DNA of 64,000 nt, taken from positions 62,001-126,000 of the forward strand of contig NZ_DF968179.1 in the NCBI RefSeq assembly GCF_001192795.1, in the 5' to 3' direction. Positions 35,339-43,902 of this stretch are shown here, one piece after another. This stretch comes from Flexilinea flocculi. GTDB lineage: Bacteria; Chloroflexota; Anaerolineae; Anaerolineales; Anaerolineaceae. The first letter of the stretch is position 1. Every line of letters begins with the position of its first letter. The position numbers and the translations under genes are program-made. The notes under the pieces were generated by a model. That model was not told where the DNA came from, searched no databases, and was given only the letters and a program-made list of their open reading frames with translations.

Positions 35339-36613
35339 ATGAAGACAGAAGGTTTGGATAATTTAACGCTGGCAGAACTGCGAAAAATCGCTAAGGATAT
35401 GGAAATTCCAAATTCTCAGCGGATGAAAAAAGATGCATTGGTTGTCAGAATTCGGCAAGCTGAAGGTGAAAAAGAAGGAGTCGAAATTCGAGGCGGAATT
35501 CTGGAAATCATGAATGAAGGGATTGGCTTTCTGCGGGCAAATTATCAAATTGGTCCCGAAGATGTTTATGTATCCCAGGCACAATTACGACGATATGATT
35601 TGAGGGGCGGCGATCAGGTAATCGGTTTGGTTCGTCCTCCACGGGAATCCGAAAGACATTATGGATTATTAAAAGTCGAGTCTATTAATGGCCTTACTCC
35701 GGAAGAAGCAAAACACCGAAAGACTTTTGAGTCTATGACACCGATTTTCCCGGAAGAACGTTTTGATCTTGAGTATGATCATGCCAGTTTAGCCTCCCGA
35801 TTAATTAATTTAATTGCACCCATCGGCCGTGGACAGCGTGGAATGATTGTATCTCCGCCTAAAGCTGGAAAGACAACCATTTTAAAACAAATTGCCAATG
35901 CAATCTCATCCAGTTATCCGGATGTTCATTTAATCATTGCCTTGATTGGTGAACGGCCGGAAGAAGTCACCGATATGGATCGGTCTGTCGATGCAGAAGT
36001 TGTGGCCTCAACGTTTGATGAACCGGTTAATTCACATGTTCGCACATCGGAAATTACGTTGGATCGAGCGAAACGACTGGTAGAAATCGGCAAGGATGTT
36101 GTCATCCTTATGGATAGCTTAACCAGGCTGGCACGGGCTTATAATATGGTAGTAAATCCATCCGGACGTACACTTTCCGGTGGTATGGATCCTTCCGCGA
36201 TGTATCCTCCAAAACGTTTTTTCGGAGCAGCAAGAAATTTGGAGGAAGGCGGATCACTGACGATATTGGCGACTGCATTGGTCGATACGGGATCCAGATT
36301 GGATGATGTTGTATATGAAGAGTTCAAAGGAACCGGCAATATGGAACTTCATCTTTCCAGAAAACTGCAGGAAAGACGCATCTTCCCTGCTATCGATATT
36401 GAAAAATCTGGAACAAGACGAGAAGAATTACTTTTAGGTCCGGATTTGCTGCCTCGTGTCTGGTTGATGCGTCGGATGTATATGCAAATGATTGGACAGC
36501 CGCCACAGGGAGCTGGAATGGATACAGCGGTAGCGACAGAGGCCATTATTCAAAAAATGTCAAAGGCCAAAACGAATCTTGAATTCTTAGAGAATTTGAC
36601 GGAGGGTATGTGA
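35339..36613 (+). CDS. rho: Transcription termination factor Rho
   Basis: Rho is a hexameric RNA helicase that ends transcription. The 424 residues contain the N-terminal helical 'LTLAELRKIAKDMEIPNSQRMKKDALVVRI' region, a cold-shock-like RNA-binding OB domain (about 50-115, 'GFLRANYQIGPEDVYVSQAQLRRYDLRGGD' region), Walker A 'SPPKAGKTTILKQIA' (about 175) and Walker B 'VVILMDSLTRLARAYN', with the Q-loop/R-loop segments intact. There is no large insertion. Its stop overlaps the next gene's GTG start by 4 bp. Confidence 0.98.
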   Translation: MKTEGLDNLTLAELRKIAKDMEIPNSQRMKKDALVVRIRQAEGEKEGVEIRGGILEIMNEGIGFLRANYQIGPEDVYVSQAQLRRYDLRGGDQVIGLVRPPRESERHYGLLKVESINGLTPEEAKHRKTFESMTPIFPEERFDLEYDHASLASRLINLIAPIGRGQRGMIVSPPKAGKTTILKQIANAISSSYPDVHLIIALIGERPEEVTDMDRSVDAEVVASTFDEPVNSHVRTSEITLDRAKRLVEIGKDVVILMDSLTRLARAYNMVVNPSGRTLSGGMDPSAMYPPKRFFGAARNLEEGGSLTILATALVDTGSRLDDVVYEEFKGTGNMELHLSRKLQERRIFPAIDIEKSGTRREELLLGPDLLPRVWLMRRMYMQMIGQPPQGAGMDTAVATEAIIQKMSKAKTNLEFLENLTEGM

Positions 36614-37713
36614 GTTTTAAATCCATGAAGCCGGATAATCGTCAATCGGGACTTCCGGCGTGGATCACAATTTCATTATGGGTGTTTGCTCTGATCTGTG
36701 TCTTTTTCATGGGAGTTGTCATGGTTCAGAGAACCCCTTATATTCGTGGGACAACCGATAAGAACGGAATATCAAAAAATCCAGGATCGCAATTGGCTGT
36801 TCAGGTCGAGTCGAATCCGGCTTTACCGGATTCCCTGGCTGAATTGAAGATTGATGAACCGAATTCACTCAACCGAAAAACCGACCTGACGACAAACAAA
36901 CCGGATCGCGGGAATATGGAACCGGTAAAATATACGATCAAGGCGGGAGATTCCATCTATGGCATTGCGAAAAAGTATGGATTGGAACCCGAAAGTGTTT
37001 TATGGGCGAATTATGATGTGCTTTATGATGATGTTCAAAATATCTCAATCGGTGATGAAATTATTATTCCCCCCGGTGACGGAATCTATTACAAATGGAA
37101 AGAAAGCGATGTATTGCAGAAAGTTGCCGATAAGTATCGCGTAGAGGTAAAGGATATTCTTGCTTATCCGGCAAATTATCTGGACATCACCAATCCGCAG
37201 ATTAAGCCCGGTGATTACCTGATGCTTCCCGGTGGTTATCGGGAAACTGCCGTGATCAATCCGATTGTCTTCGATTATTCAAAAGGTTCCGGTGTGAAGA
37301 AGAGTATTGTCGGACCTGGTGGCTGTTCTTGGGATTATCAGGCATATGGAAGTGGCTCTTTTGTCTGGCCGACTGCAAACCATACCTTAACAGGCAACGA
37401 TTTCTGGTCAGGTCATCTGGGAGTTGATTTGGGAACAGTAGAAGGTGGGCCGATTTATGCTGCAGATAGCGGAACTGTGATCTATTCCGGTCCAATCAGC
37501 GGCGGTTATGGAATTATGGTCATGTTGGATCATGGAAATGGATATCAAACGCTTTATGCCCACTTAAGCTCGACTTCAGTCGGCTGCGGACAGAGCGTTT
37601 CTCAGGGACAAGTGATCGGATATGGCGGAAGTACAGGAAACTCGACCGGGCCTCACCTCCATTTTGAGGTACGGTATGCTGGCGGTTACGTCAATCCATG
37701 GAATGTTTTATAA
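36610..37713 (+). CDS. LysM / M23 cell-wall peptidase
   Basis: This membrane-anchored protein probably cuts or organises peptidoglycan outside the membrane. It starts at GTG 36610 with GGAGG in the rho tail as its Shine-Dalgarno. Residues 15-40 form a membrane anchor. Two LysM-like segments follow ('YTIKAGDSIYGIAKKYGLEP' about 113-160, and a second one about 165-205), then an M23 domain with Zn ligands in 'SGHLGVDLG', 'GYQTLYAHLS' and 'GPHLHFEVR'. All metal residues are present. The coupling to rho is translational and probably historical. A terminator follows. Confidence 0.92.
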   Translation: MSFKSMKPDNRQSGLPAWITISLWVFALICVFFMGVVMVQRTPYIRGTTDKNGISKNPGSQLAVQVESNPALPDSLAELKIDEPNSLNRKTDLTTNKPDRGNMEPVKYTIKAGDSIYGIAKKYGLEPESVLWANYDVLYDDVQNISIGDEIIIPPGDGIYYKWKESDVLQKVADKYRVEVKDILAYPANYLDITNPQIKPGDYLMLPGGYRETAVINPIVFDYSKGSGVKKSIVGPGGCSWDYQAYGSGSFVWPTANHTLTGNDFWSGHLGVDLGTVEGGPIYAADSGTVIYSGPISGGYGIMVMLDHGNGYQTLYAHLSSTSVGCGQSVSQGQVIGYGGSTGNSTGPHLHFEVRYAGGYVNPWNVL

Positions 37714-37737
37714 AAAAAGCGCGTAAGCGCTTTTTTT
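37712..37737 (+). terminator. Terminator of the rho-M23 operon
   Basis: AAAAAAAGCGC and GCGCTTTTTTT are separated by a GTAA loop (37712-37737), directly after the stop codon of the M23 gene. The symmetrical A and T runs allow it to work in both directions. Confidence 0.9.
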
Positions 37738-37766
37738 AATCAGCGATTTCAATCAGGAAGATACCT

Positions 37767-37930
37767 TATTCGAATGGTTAATCCAAATATCGAATATCTT
37801 GAATTATCGCCATTAATGAAAAATGTGAATAGAATTCTTTGCTATCGTGATGGCTTTCCCCGAAACCATCACGATAGCACGTATTTCCCGATTGATTCAA
37901 ATAGTAAGTCGATATTTCGAATTATTGCAG
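37767..37930. repeat. Dispersed palindromic element touching the S9 peptidase ribosome-binding site
   Basis: The stem is 37841-37856 pairing with 37863-37878 (16 bp, one mismatch). The right end, ATATTTCGAATTATTGCAG, runs into the GGAGG Shine-Dalgarno of the next gene. The left part is degenerate. Confidence 0.75.
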
Positions 37931-37939
37931 GAGGTTTTC

Positions 37940-39796
37940 ATGAAAAAAATCCCGTTTGGTTTATGGCAGACCCCTGTTGATGAAGAATTTGTAACCCATC
38001 GCGGCAAAATATCCGAGATCAAATGGGATACACAAAATTCCATTGACACACTGGTTTTTTCTGGATCCAAAGATGGAAAAAGCTTTCTCAATGCATGGAG
38101 CTTACAAAATGGGTTGCGGGAACTCGGCGGCGGATATGCTGTAGGTGGATCGGTGGGATATGGCGGCGGTGACTTTGATATCCGTGATGGCAGGATCCTT
38201 TTTGCAGCGGGTGAAAAGGGGCTTTGCATGAGAAATCTTGGCAGATCATTGATCCAGGAATTAACAAATGACCGGTATGCGACAGCTTCCCCTGTGATTT
38301 CTCCGAATCATCGTTTCATAGCATATATCTGCAGCGATGGTGAAAATGATTGCATTGCGCTGCTTTCGCTTGCAGACAAATCCTGGCCTGTTCTGTGGAT
38401 TAAAGGTTCTGACTTTTATATGCAGCCAACCTGGAGCTCCGACGGACGTTATTTTTCCTGGGTGGAATGGGATCATCCTCATATGGCGTGGCAGGCATCC
38501 AGAGTAATGCTGGCTGAAATCGATCCCTCCGACAGCCGAATTATTACCATGCGTATCGTCAGCGGCGGCGAATTTCTCCCTGCAAGTCAGCCGCAGTTTT
38601 CACCAGATAGTAGACTACTTAGTTTTATTCGTTCAAATGGAGAATGGGAAGATCTAGTTTTGGTCGATCTGGAAGATGGGTCAGAACGGATTGTCATACA
38701 TGGAGAACGTTTTTCACTCTCCAATCCTGCTTTCAGTCAGGGCGTTCACTCTTATGACTGGTTTGGTGATAATCAACGTATTTTGTATACAAAAATCTAT
38801 GGTCCAAAAAATACATTGTGGATAAAAGATATTAAATCCGGATCGGAAGAACTGCTTGAAATTCCTGATTATACGATCTTTCATACAGTATCCGTTTCGA
38901 AAACCGAAGGAAAAATTGCCGCGATTGCATCAAGTCCAACTACCTTTCCGCAGGTTATCTGCATGGATCACAATCAGATTTTCATCGTTTTTCGAACAAA
39001 TTCTGATGATTTACCGCTGGAGTATTTCTCAAAACCGCGCGAGTTGTCCTGGGAAGCGAAAAATGGCACAACAATTTACGGTCTTTACTATCCCCCTCTA
39101 AATCCGAATTTTTCCTGGCAAGGTCTTCCGCCGGCGATTGTTCGTCCCCACAGCGGTCCTACCGGAAAAGCAGAGCTGGCTTTGTATCCAGAAATACAAT
39201 ATTTTACATCCAGAGGATTTGGATGGCTGGAGGTGAATTATCGCGGAAGCCATGGATACGGCAGATCTTATTTGGAATCCCTGAATGGACATTGGGGAGA
39301 GTATGATGTTGAGGATACAATTACCGGTGCAGCGGTGCTGACAAAGATGGGATTTGCGGATCCCCAGCGTATATTTCTAATGGGAAGCAGCGCAGGCGGT
39401 TACACCGTCTACAATGTGTTAATTCGTTATCCTGATTCTTTTCGTGCCGGAATCGTTCTATATGGGGTCACAAACCTCTATCAGACCATTACTGACACAC
39501 ATAAATTGGAACTGCATTATACGGATTCTCTGGTAGGGACTCTGCCGGAAGCCAAAGAAAAATTTGATGAATGGTCTCCCGCTTTTCATGCCGAAAAAAT
39601 ATCCACCCCTATAGCAATTTTCCAAGGCGATCGAGATTGTGTGGTTTCTTCTGATCAATCCAGAGAGATCATTGCAAAGATTCGCTCACGGAATATTTTC
39701 CGTCTTTATGAAGGGGAAGGTCATGGTTTTCGTAAACCCGAAACAATACGGGATTATTTGCTGACAACAGCCAAATTTTTGATGGAATTCCTGTAA
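37940..39796 (+). CDS. S9 family (prolyl oligopeptidase-type) peptidase
   Basis: This cytosolic serine peptidase probably releases acyl- or aminoacyl groups or dipeptides from short peptides. ATG 37940 (618 residues) is chosen because GGAGG lies 6 bp before it; the longer frame would begin in the repeat. The N-terminal ~370 residues form a beta-propeller with 'SPDSR', 'SSDGRYFSW' and 'SPNHRF' type blades. The C-terminal alpha/beta-hydrolase has Ser484 in 'GSSAGG', Asp in 'GDRDCVV' near 566 and His595 in 'GEGHGF'. No signal peptide is seen. It stands alone. Confidence 0.92.
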   Translation: MKKIPFGLWQTPVDEEFVTHRGKISEIKWDTQNSIDTLVFSGSKDGKSFLNAWSLQNGLRELGGGYAVGGSVGYGGGDFDIRDGRILFAAGEKGLCMRNLGRSLIQELTNDRYATASPVISPNHRFIAYICSDGENDCIALLSLADKSWPVLWIKGSDFYMQPTWSSDGRYFSWVEWDHPHMAWQASRVMLAEIDPSDSRIITMRIVSGGEFLPASQPQFSPDSRLLSFIRSNGEWEDLVLVDLEDGSERIVIHGERFSLSNPAFSQGVHSYDWFGDNQRILYTKIYGPKNTLWIKDIKSGSEELLEIPDYTIFHTVSVSKTEGKIAAIASSPTTFPQVICMDHNQIFIVFRTNSDDLPLEYFSKPRELSWEAKNGTTIYGLYYPPLNPNFSWQGLPPAIVRPHSGPTGKAELALYPEIQYFTSRGFGWLEVNYRGSHGYGRSYLESLNGHWGEYDVEDTITGAAVLTKMGFADPQRIFLMGSSAGGYTVYNVLIRYPDSFRAGIVLYGVTNLYQTITDTHKLELHYTDSLVGTLPEAKEKFDEWSPAFHAEKISTPIAIFQGDRDCVVSSDQSREIIAKIRSRNIFRLYEGEGHGFRKPETIRDYLLTTAKFLMEFL

Positions 39797-39827
39797 GGAT
39801 TAGCAGGATACTCATAGGACAGTGTTG

Positions 39828-39882
39828 ATTGTGTTGTTCTTTGATCTTCATGTTCATCGTGAGACGAAAAGACCAACACAAT
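39828..39882. repeat. Degenerate hairpin of the element family
   Basis: ATTGTGTTG (39828-39836) pairs with CAACACAAT (39874-39882). The conserved ends are not recognisable, and a fuller copy starts 14 bp later. Confidence 0.55.
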
Positions 39883-39895
39883 GTCTCTTTTTAAT

Positions 39896-40019
39896 CAGTA
39901 TTTCGAAATTTGGGAATGCCTTTAACACAAAGAGAGAAGAAATGTTGTTGTGTAATTCTTTACACTCCGTGTAAAAATTACACAACAACTAATAGTTCTT
40001 TCCGTATTTCGAATCGCTG
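39896..40019. repeat. Dispersed palindromic element between the S9 peptidase and GT2 genes
   Basis: Ends CAGTATTTCGAAATTTGG and CCGTATTTCGAATCGCTG bound 124 bp. The stem 39944-39965 pairs with 39969-39989 with a single bulge. Its tip is TTTACAC/GTGTAAA, different from the TTTTGCGC class. Confidence 0.88.
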
Positions 40020-40055
40020 CTTTGTGATCGAAAGACCGGATAAAATCTTAGATTA

Positions 40056-41540
40056 CTAGCCAGGTTGCTTTTGTTGTTTCGCATTTTCTAACAACTGCGG
40101 CAGTGTCAGGGATGGTTTGGCTGTCATTAAGATCTGATAGGCAAACAACCCTTTTGAAATGTGAATCAGGAAATTGTTAATATGCTGCAGGAATGATGAG
40201 AGCCCTTTATGATTGGGTATCGCTTTTTGATAAGGAGCCGGAATCCCTTTAACTGACAAAATTTGAAATCCATTGTCCTTTAACATTCGTTTTAAAGAAT
40301 TCTGTGTGAACAAACGCTTCTTTTTCATTTCTAGAATGCCTAATTTTCCGTAGTTGAATTTGCCAAAGAATAAGCTGAATCTGGTGATAAAAAAAGCAAC
40401 ATTTCCGGTTGAGATGACGACATTCGGATGATCGGGAGCAAACGATTCCCGTATCTCTTGAAGCAGTTTTTCTGGTGAATCTAAAAATTCAAGTATATCC
40501 AACAATAAAATGTAGTTAAATTGACCTTTTATTTCTGAGAAATTAAGATGATTCAAATCTGCCTGGATTGTTTTTTGGGAATATTTTTCCAACTTTTCTG
40601 TGATAATCTTGTCAACGGAGGTTACTGAAATATTTTTTTCCGATAATGCCTTTGCCATATAACCAGGTCCGGCTCCCAGATCTAAGACTGTAGCGCCGGA
40701 AGGAAGCAAATCAACTGTGAATTGATGAGAGCTGAATAAACCAAACTTGCCCTCATATAATGACTGTTCCTGGCTGTTGATTTCATAATCGAATTTCGGA
40801 TTATAAAAGAGACCGAAGCGCATGATGCGGGATTCAATACAGGATTTCATGATCATTTTCGCGTATTTCATTCCGTTGACCCGACAGATTTCATCGCCGT
40901 ATTTTGTCGGGATCGGAATCTCACCGATTCGAAAATGGTTATCGGCTACTTGAATAATGATATCCGTATCAAAATCGTAGTATTTTGAGTCGAACTGAAA
41001 AGGTATTTGGCGCAGCACATCGACTTTATACGCTCGAAATCCTGTATGGTATTCGCTTAACTTCTGTTTCAATAATGCATTTTCAGACCAGGTCAAAATC
41101 TGGTTGCCAATCCATTTATACAGCGGCATTCCGCCACGTAATGCATCGGTCTTTACTTTCATACGCGATCCGAGCATCACATCGAAATCTCCATTGAGGA
41201 TCGGTTCAGCCATCTCGTTGATGTATTCGGGAGGATATTGACCGTCTCCATGCAAAAGAATAACCACATCAAAATGGTGATCAATTGCATAAAGATATCC
41301 AATTTGCTGATTTCCACCATATCCCTGGTTGATTGGATTATACAGGTTGGTTATCGTTATTTCCGGATGGGCAAATGCAAATTTTTGTGCCAATTCATAC
41401 GTTCTGTCTTTTGAGCAGTCATCGATTACTAAAATTTCATAATAATATGAATCGTTGATTTGTGCGGATATTCGATCCAGCACATTTTCAATAAAATTTT
41501 CTGCCTGATAAGCGACCACAAAGACTAAAATTTTTTTCAT
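40056..41540 (-). CDS. GT2 glycosyltransferase fused to SAM-dependent methyltransferase
   Basis: Residues 1-240 form a dolichyl-phosphate-sugar synthase-like GT2 domain: 'VFVVAYQAENFIENVL', 'EILVIDDCSKDRTYE' and the metal-binding 'LLHGDGQYPPEYI'. Residues ~265-450 are a class I methyltransferase with motif I 'VLDLGAGPGYMAKAL' and a 'LLLDILEFLDSPEKLL' segment. The two are in one chain with no sign of a frameshift. A role in making a methylated or lipid-linked glycan is likely; the product is unknown. It has no glycan gene neighbours in this window. Confidence 0.88.
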   Translation of the reverse strand: MKKILVFVVAYQAENFIENVLDRISAQINDSYYYEILVIDDCSKDRTYELAQKFAFAHPEITITNLYNPINQGYGGNQQIGYLYAIDHHFDVVILLHGDGQYPPEYINEMAEPILNGDFDVMLGSRMKVKTDALRGGMPLYKWIGNQILTWSENALLKQKLSEYHTGFRAYKVDVLRQIPFQFDSKYYDFDTDIIIQVADNHFRIGEIPIPTKYGDEICRVNGMKYAKMIMKSCIESRIMRFGLFYNPKFDYEINSQEQSLYEGKFGLFSSHQFTVDLLPSGATVLDLGAGPGYMAKALSEKNISVTSVDKIITEKLEKYSQKTIQADLNHLNFSEIKGQFNYILLLDILEFLDSPEKLLQEIRESFAPDHPNVVISTGNVAFFITRFSLFFGKFNYGKLGILEMKKKRLFTQNSLKRMLKDNGFQILSVKGIPAPYQKAIPNHKGLSSFLQHINNFLIHISKGLFAYQILMTAKPSLTLPQLLENAKQQKQPG

Positions 41541-41570
41541 TCGATTGGATTCAAGTTCTTTCTTTCCTGA

Positions 41571-42512
41571 TTATTTCAGCGCTTCAACGATGGTGTTAAC
41601 ATTGTGTCGAATCATTTCCAGGTAAGTGGGTGCTCCACCGTCCGACGGGGTTAGAGAATGCGTGTATAAATCTGTGATCAATTTGATCCCGGTTTCCTTG
41701 GCAATTTGTTCTGCCAATGCAGTATTGCTGCCTGTCTCAAGAAACAATGCCCGCGTACCGGTTTCCTTGATCCGATTGATCAAAGTGGTCAATTGACCGG
41801 CAGAGGGATCCGACATTGAACTTGAACTCATTAAAACCGTCCCAACGATCTTAAAACCGTACTCATCCGCAAAATAACCGAAACTTTCGTGATTCGTAAT
41901 AATTAATCGTTGTTCTGCTGGAATTTCAGAAACTGCTTTCCGAATTTCTTTATCCAGATCCTCCAATTTGTTGATATAAGAGTCTGCATTTTGAGCGTAG
42001 ATGGATGCGCCTTCAGGATCCAACGCACTGAGTCCGTCACGGATATTTTTTGCATATTGAATAACGAGAACTGGATCCAGCCAGAAATGCGGATCACCCG
42101 CTTCATGAGTATGTTCTGTTTGATTGTCATGGGACTCTTCATCAGATGCTTCCTGTCTTGTTTGAAGTCCCTGCGATGCAACGATCATCGGTTGTTTCTC
42201 AGCCACACTTGTCAGAACCTTATCAATCCATGGTTCCAAACCTCCGCCGTTAATGACGATCGCAGAACTTTTTGAAATTTTTAAGACATCCTGCACCGAT
42301 GGCTCGAAAGAATGCGGGTCGACTCCGATCGGAAAAAGGGAATCCACTTCCATTCTGTCGCCTGCAATATTTTTGACGATATCTGCCAGATAATTTTCTA
42401 CTGCAACGACTTTCATTTTTTCTGAATTTTGATTCGATGTTTTACTGCAACCGGTGAAAAATAACAAAAGGCAGAAAAACAGAAGGGATAAAATCAAGTG
42501 TTTTTTTAGCAT
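41571..42512 (-). CDS. Zinc/manganese ABC transporter substrate-binding lipoprotein (ZnuA-like)
   Basis: The protein captures metal outside the membrane for an ABC importer. A lipobox 'FFTGCSK' places the lipidated Cys at 22. The cluster A-I features are present: 'GVDPHSFEPS', the His/acid-rich loop 'EESHDNQTEHTHEAGDPHFW', 'NHESFGYFADEYG' and 'FLETGSNTALAEQIA'. The His-rich loop points to zinc. No permease or ATPase gene is adjacent, so it must use a transporter encoded elsewhere. It shares a unit with the DUF1980 protein upstream. Confidence 0.92.
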   Translation of the reverse strand: MLKKHLILSLLFFCLLLFFTGCSKTSNQNSEKMKVVAVENYLADIVKNIAGDRMEVDSLFPIGVDPHSFEPSVQDVLKISKSSAIVINGGGLEPWIDKVLTSVAEKQPMIVASQGLQTRQEASDEESHDNQTEHTHEAGDPHFWLDPVLVIQYAKNIRDGLSALDPEGASIYAQNADSYINKLEDLDKEIRKAVSEIPAEQRLIITNHESFGYFADEYGFKIVGTVLMSSSSMSDPSAGQLTTLINRIKETGTRALFLETGSNTALAEQIAKETGIKLITDLYTHSLTPSDGGAPTYLEMIRHNVNTIVEALK

Positions 42513-42518
42513 ATACCT

Positions 42519-42995
42519 CTATTCAGAATAAATATAGGGATCATCCGGGATTTCAGCTTTTTCAATTGTTTCAGGCAGGATTACATTTCTTTCTTTGTCT
42601 CCGACTTTAATACGATCCCATTTTCCTTTCACCAAAATCCATTGATCATTTTCCCATTTCGCATTGTCTTCCAATAAAACAGGCAATCCTTGTGGTAAAG
42701 CGTCATCATAGCAGCAATCTAACAGCAATCTGCCAACAAAAAAAATGTTTTCTGGATCTTCTTCATGGCGGTATACAAATCCAAGAATTTCTACCGGTTT
42801 GCCAAGATACTCAGAAGGATCTTTGGCATTAAACAGTAATTTTTGCCAATAGATGATTCCTTTTGGAGATTCTTCTTCAATTCCCTCGGCTTTTGAATCA
42901 ATATTCATTTTTTGAACCGTAACTGTCGGATTGGAGAAGCTGATTAACAGAAACATAACGATGAATTGAATAATAAAAAGGTTGTTTTTTTTCAT
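42519..42995 (-). CDS. Secreted DUF1980-type protein (TIGR03943 C-terminal domain)
   Basis: I start this at ATG 42995 (158 residues), preceded by GAGGAGG; the longer frame runs into an element. An N-terminal hydrophobic segment is a signal peptide or anchor. The rest matches the C-terminal domain of TIGR03943/YcgQ proteins: 'GKPVEILGFVYRHEEDP', 'FFVGRLLLDCCYDDALPQGLPV' and 'WILVKGKWDRI'. In Bacillus this family is zinc-regulated and linked to a permease-like partner; here the YcgQ membrane half is missing. Its place 6 bp before the zinc-binding lipoprotein supports a role in zinc handling. Confidence 0.8.
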   Translation of the reverse strand: MKKNNLFIIQFIVMFLLISFSNPTVTVQKMNIDSKAEGIEEESPKGIIYWQKLLFNAKDPSEYLGKPVEILGFVYRHEEDPENIFFVGRLLLDCCYDDALPQGLPVLLEDNAKWENDQWILVKGKWDRIKVGDKERNVILPETIEKAEIPDDPYIYSE

Positions 42996-43042
42996 CTTGT
43001 CCTCCTCACAAATATCATAGCTGTCGATATTCTTTTCAGTAA

Positions 43043-43165
43043 CAGCAACTCGCAATATGGATTGATTTTTTGAATCAACCAAGAAAATTTGTTGTTTTTA
43101 TGGTTTTACGTGAAGCGCAAAACCATAAGAACAACGATTAATTCTCTTCATATTATGATTTACTG
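43043..43165. repeat. Dispersed palindromic element upstream of the DUF1980 gene
   Basis: Ends CAGCAACTCGCAATATGG and CATATTATGATTTACTG bound 123 bp. The stem 43091-43111 pairs with 43115-43135 (21 bp with two wobbles and one mismatch). Confidence 0.88.
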
Positions 43166-43679
43166 TTTTTGCTAAGCTAAAACATCCATTTGAATCGCTT
43201 CAGATTTATGACAAACTATCGATTTGCCTGATAAATTGAATTCAGCATCAATTTTCCAGGTATTCTCAGATCTGAAAGCGATTGCAATTCAGTACGAGTA
43301 TTACTCGGTAATTAGTTTGATTATACAATATCGTACCGGTCATTTTGATCAATTTGCGTTTTGCTATGATAGAGAAAAGTGCCCATTCGCCCATGAATAT
43401 TCTGGACTAACAGTGATGCGAAATAATTCATCCGGTGACAGGGACAGCGAATCGGCTTTTTGAAATGCTGCTGTTACTGTAGTTACAACCTTATAAAAAC
43501 TCTTATAATCAATAACAGGAAGGAATTTCGATAATTTTTTAAGAATATCAACGATTCGAAATAAGTGAAGAATGTAATTCTGATTTCTTTTATATGCAGA
43601 ACTCAAAAAATCGATTAAAAGTTTTCTCTACAAATTCGAAAAGAAATTGATAATTTTGTATCGCTTTGGAAATACTGAC

Positions 43680-43803
43680 CCGCAATTTGAAATATGAAAA
43701 GAATTCTATGTTGTTCTTATGGATTTTAAGCTTCATGCGAAACCAAAAGATCAATAAGTTTTCTTGATTGATTCGGAAAGTCAATCGAAATTTCAAATCA
43801 CAG
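43680..43803. repeat. Dispersed palindromic element with flanking direct repeats
   Basis: CCGCAATTTGAAATATG and CGAAATTTCAAATCACAG bound 124 bp. It is flanked by AATACTGAC (43671-43679) and AATAATGAC (43804-43812). The centre is degenerate. In the 907-bp spacer 42996-43902 I see only this copy, the one at 43043 and unsupported small ORFs. Confidence 0.82.
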
Positions 43804-43902
43804 AATAATGACTCATTTGTTTGAATATCTGTTCAAGGTTACAATTCAGAAGAAAAACTGGTAATAATATAATGAGGAACAATCGAACTGTCTGGAATAC
43901 CT

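Noticed and set aside
43224-43606. Two small ORFs (79 aa plus, 80 aa minus) in the spacer before the phosphoesterase gene
   Set aside because: They overlap on opposite strands, lack ribosome binding sites and show no family features.
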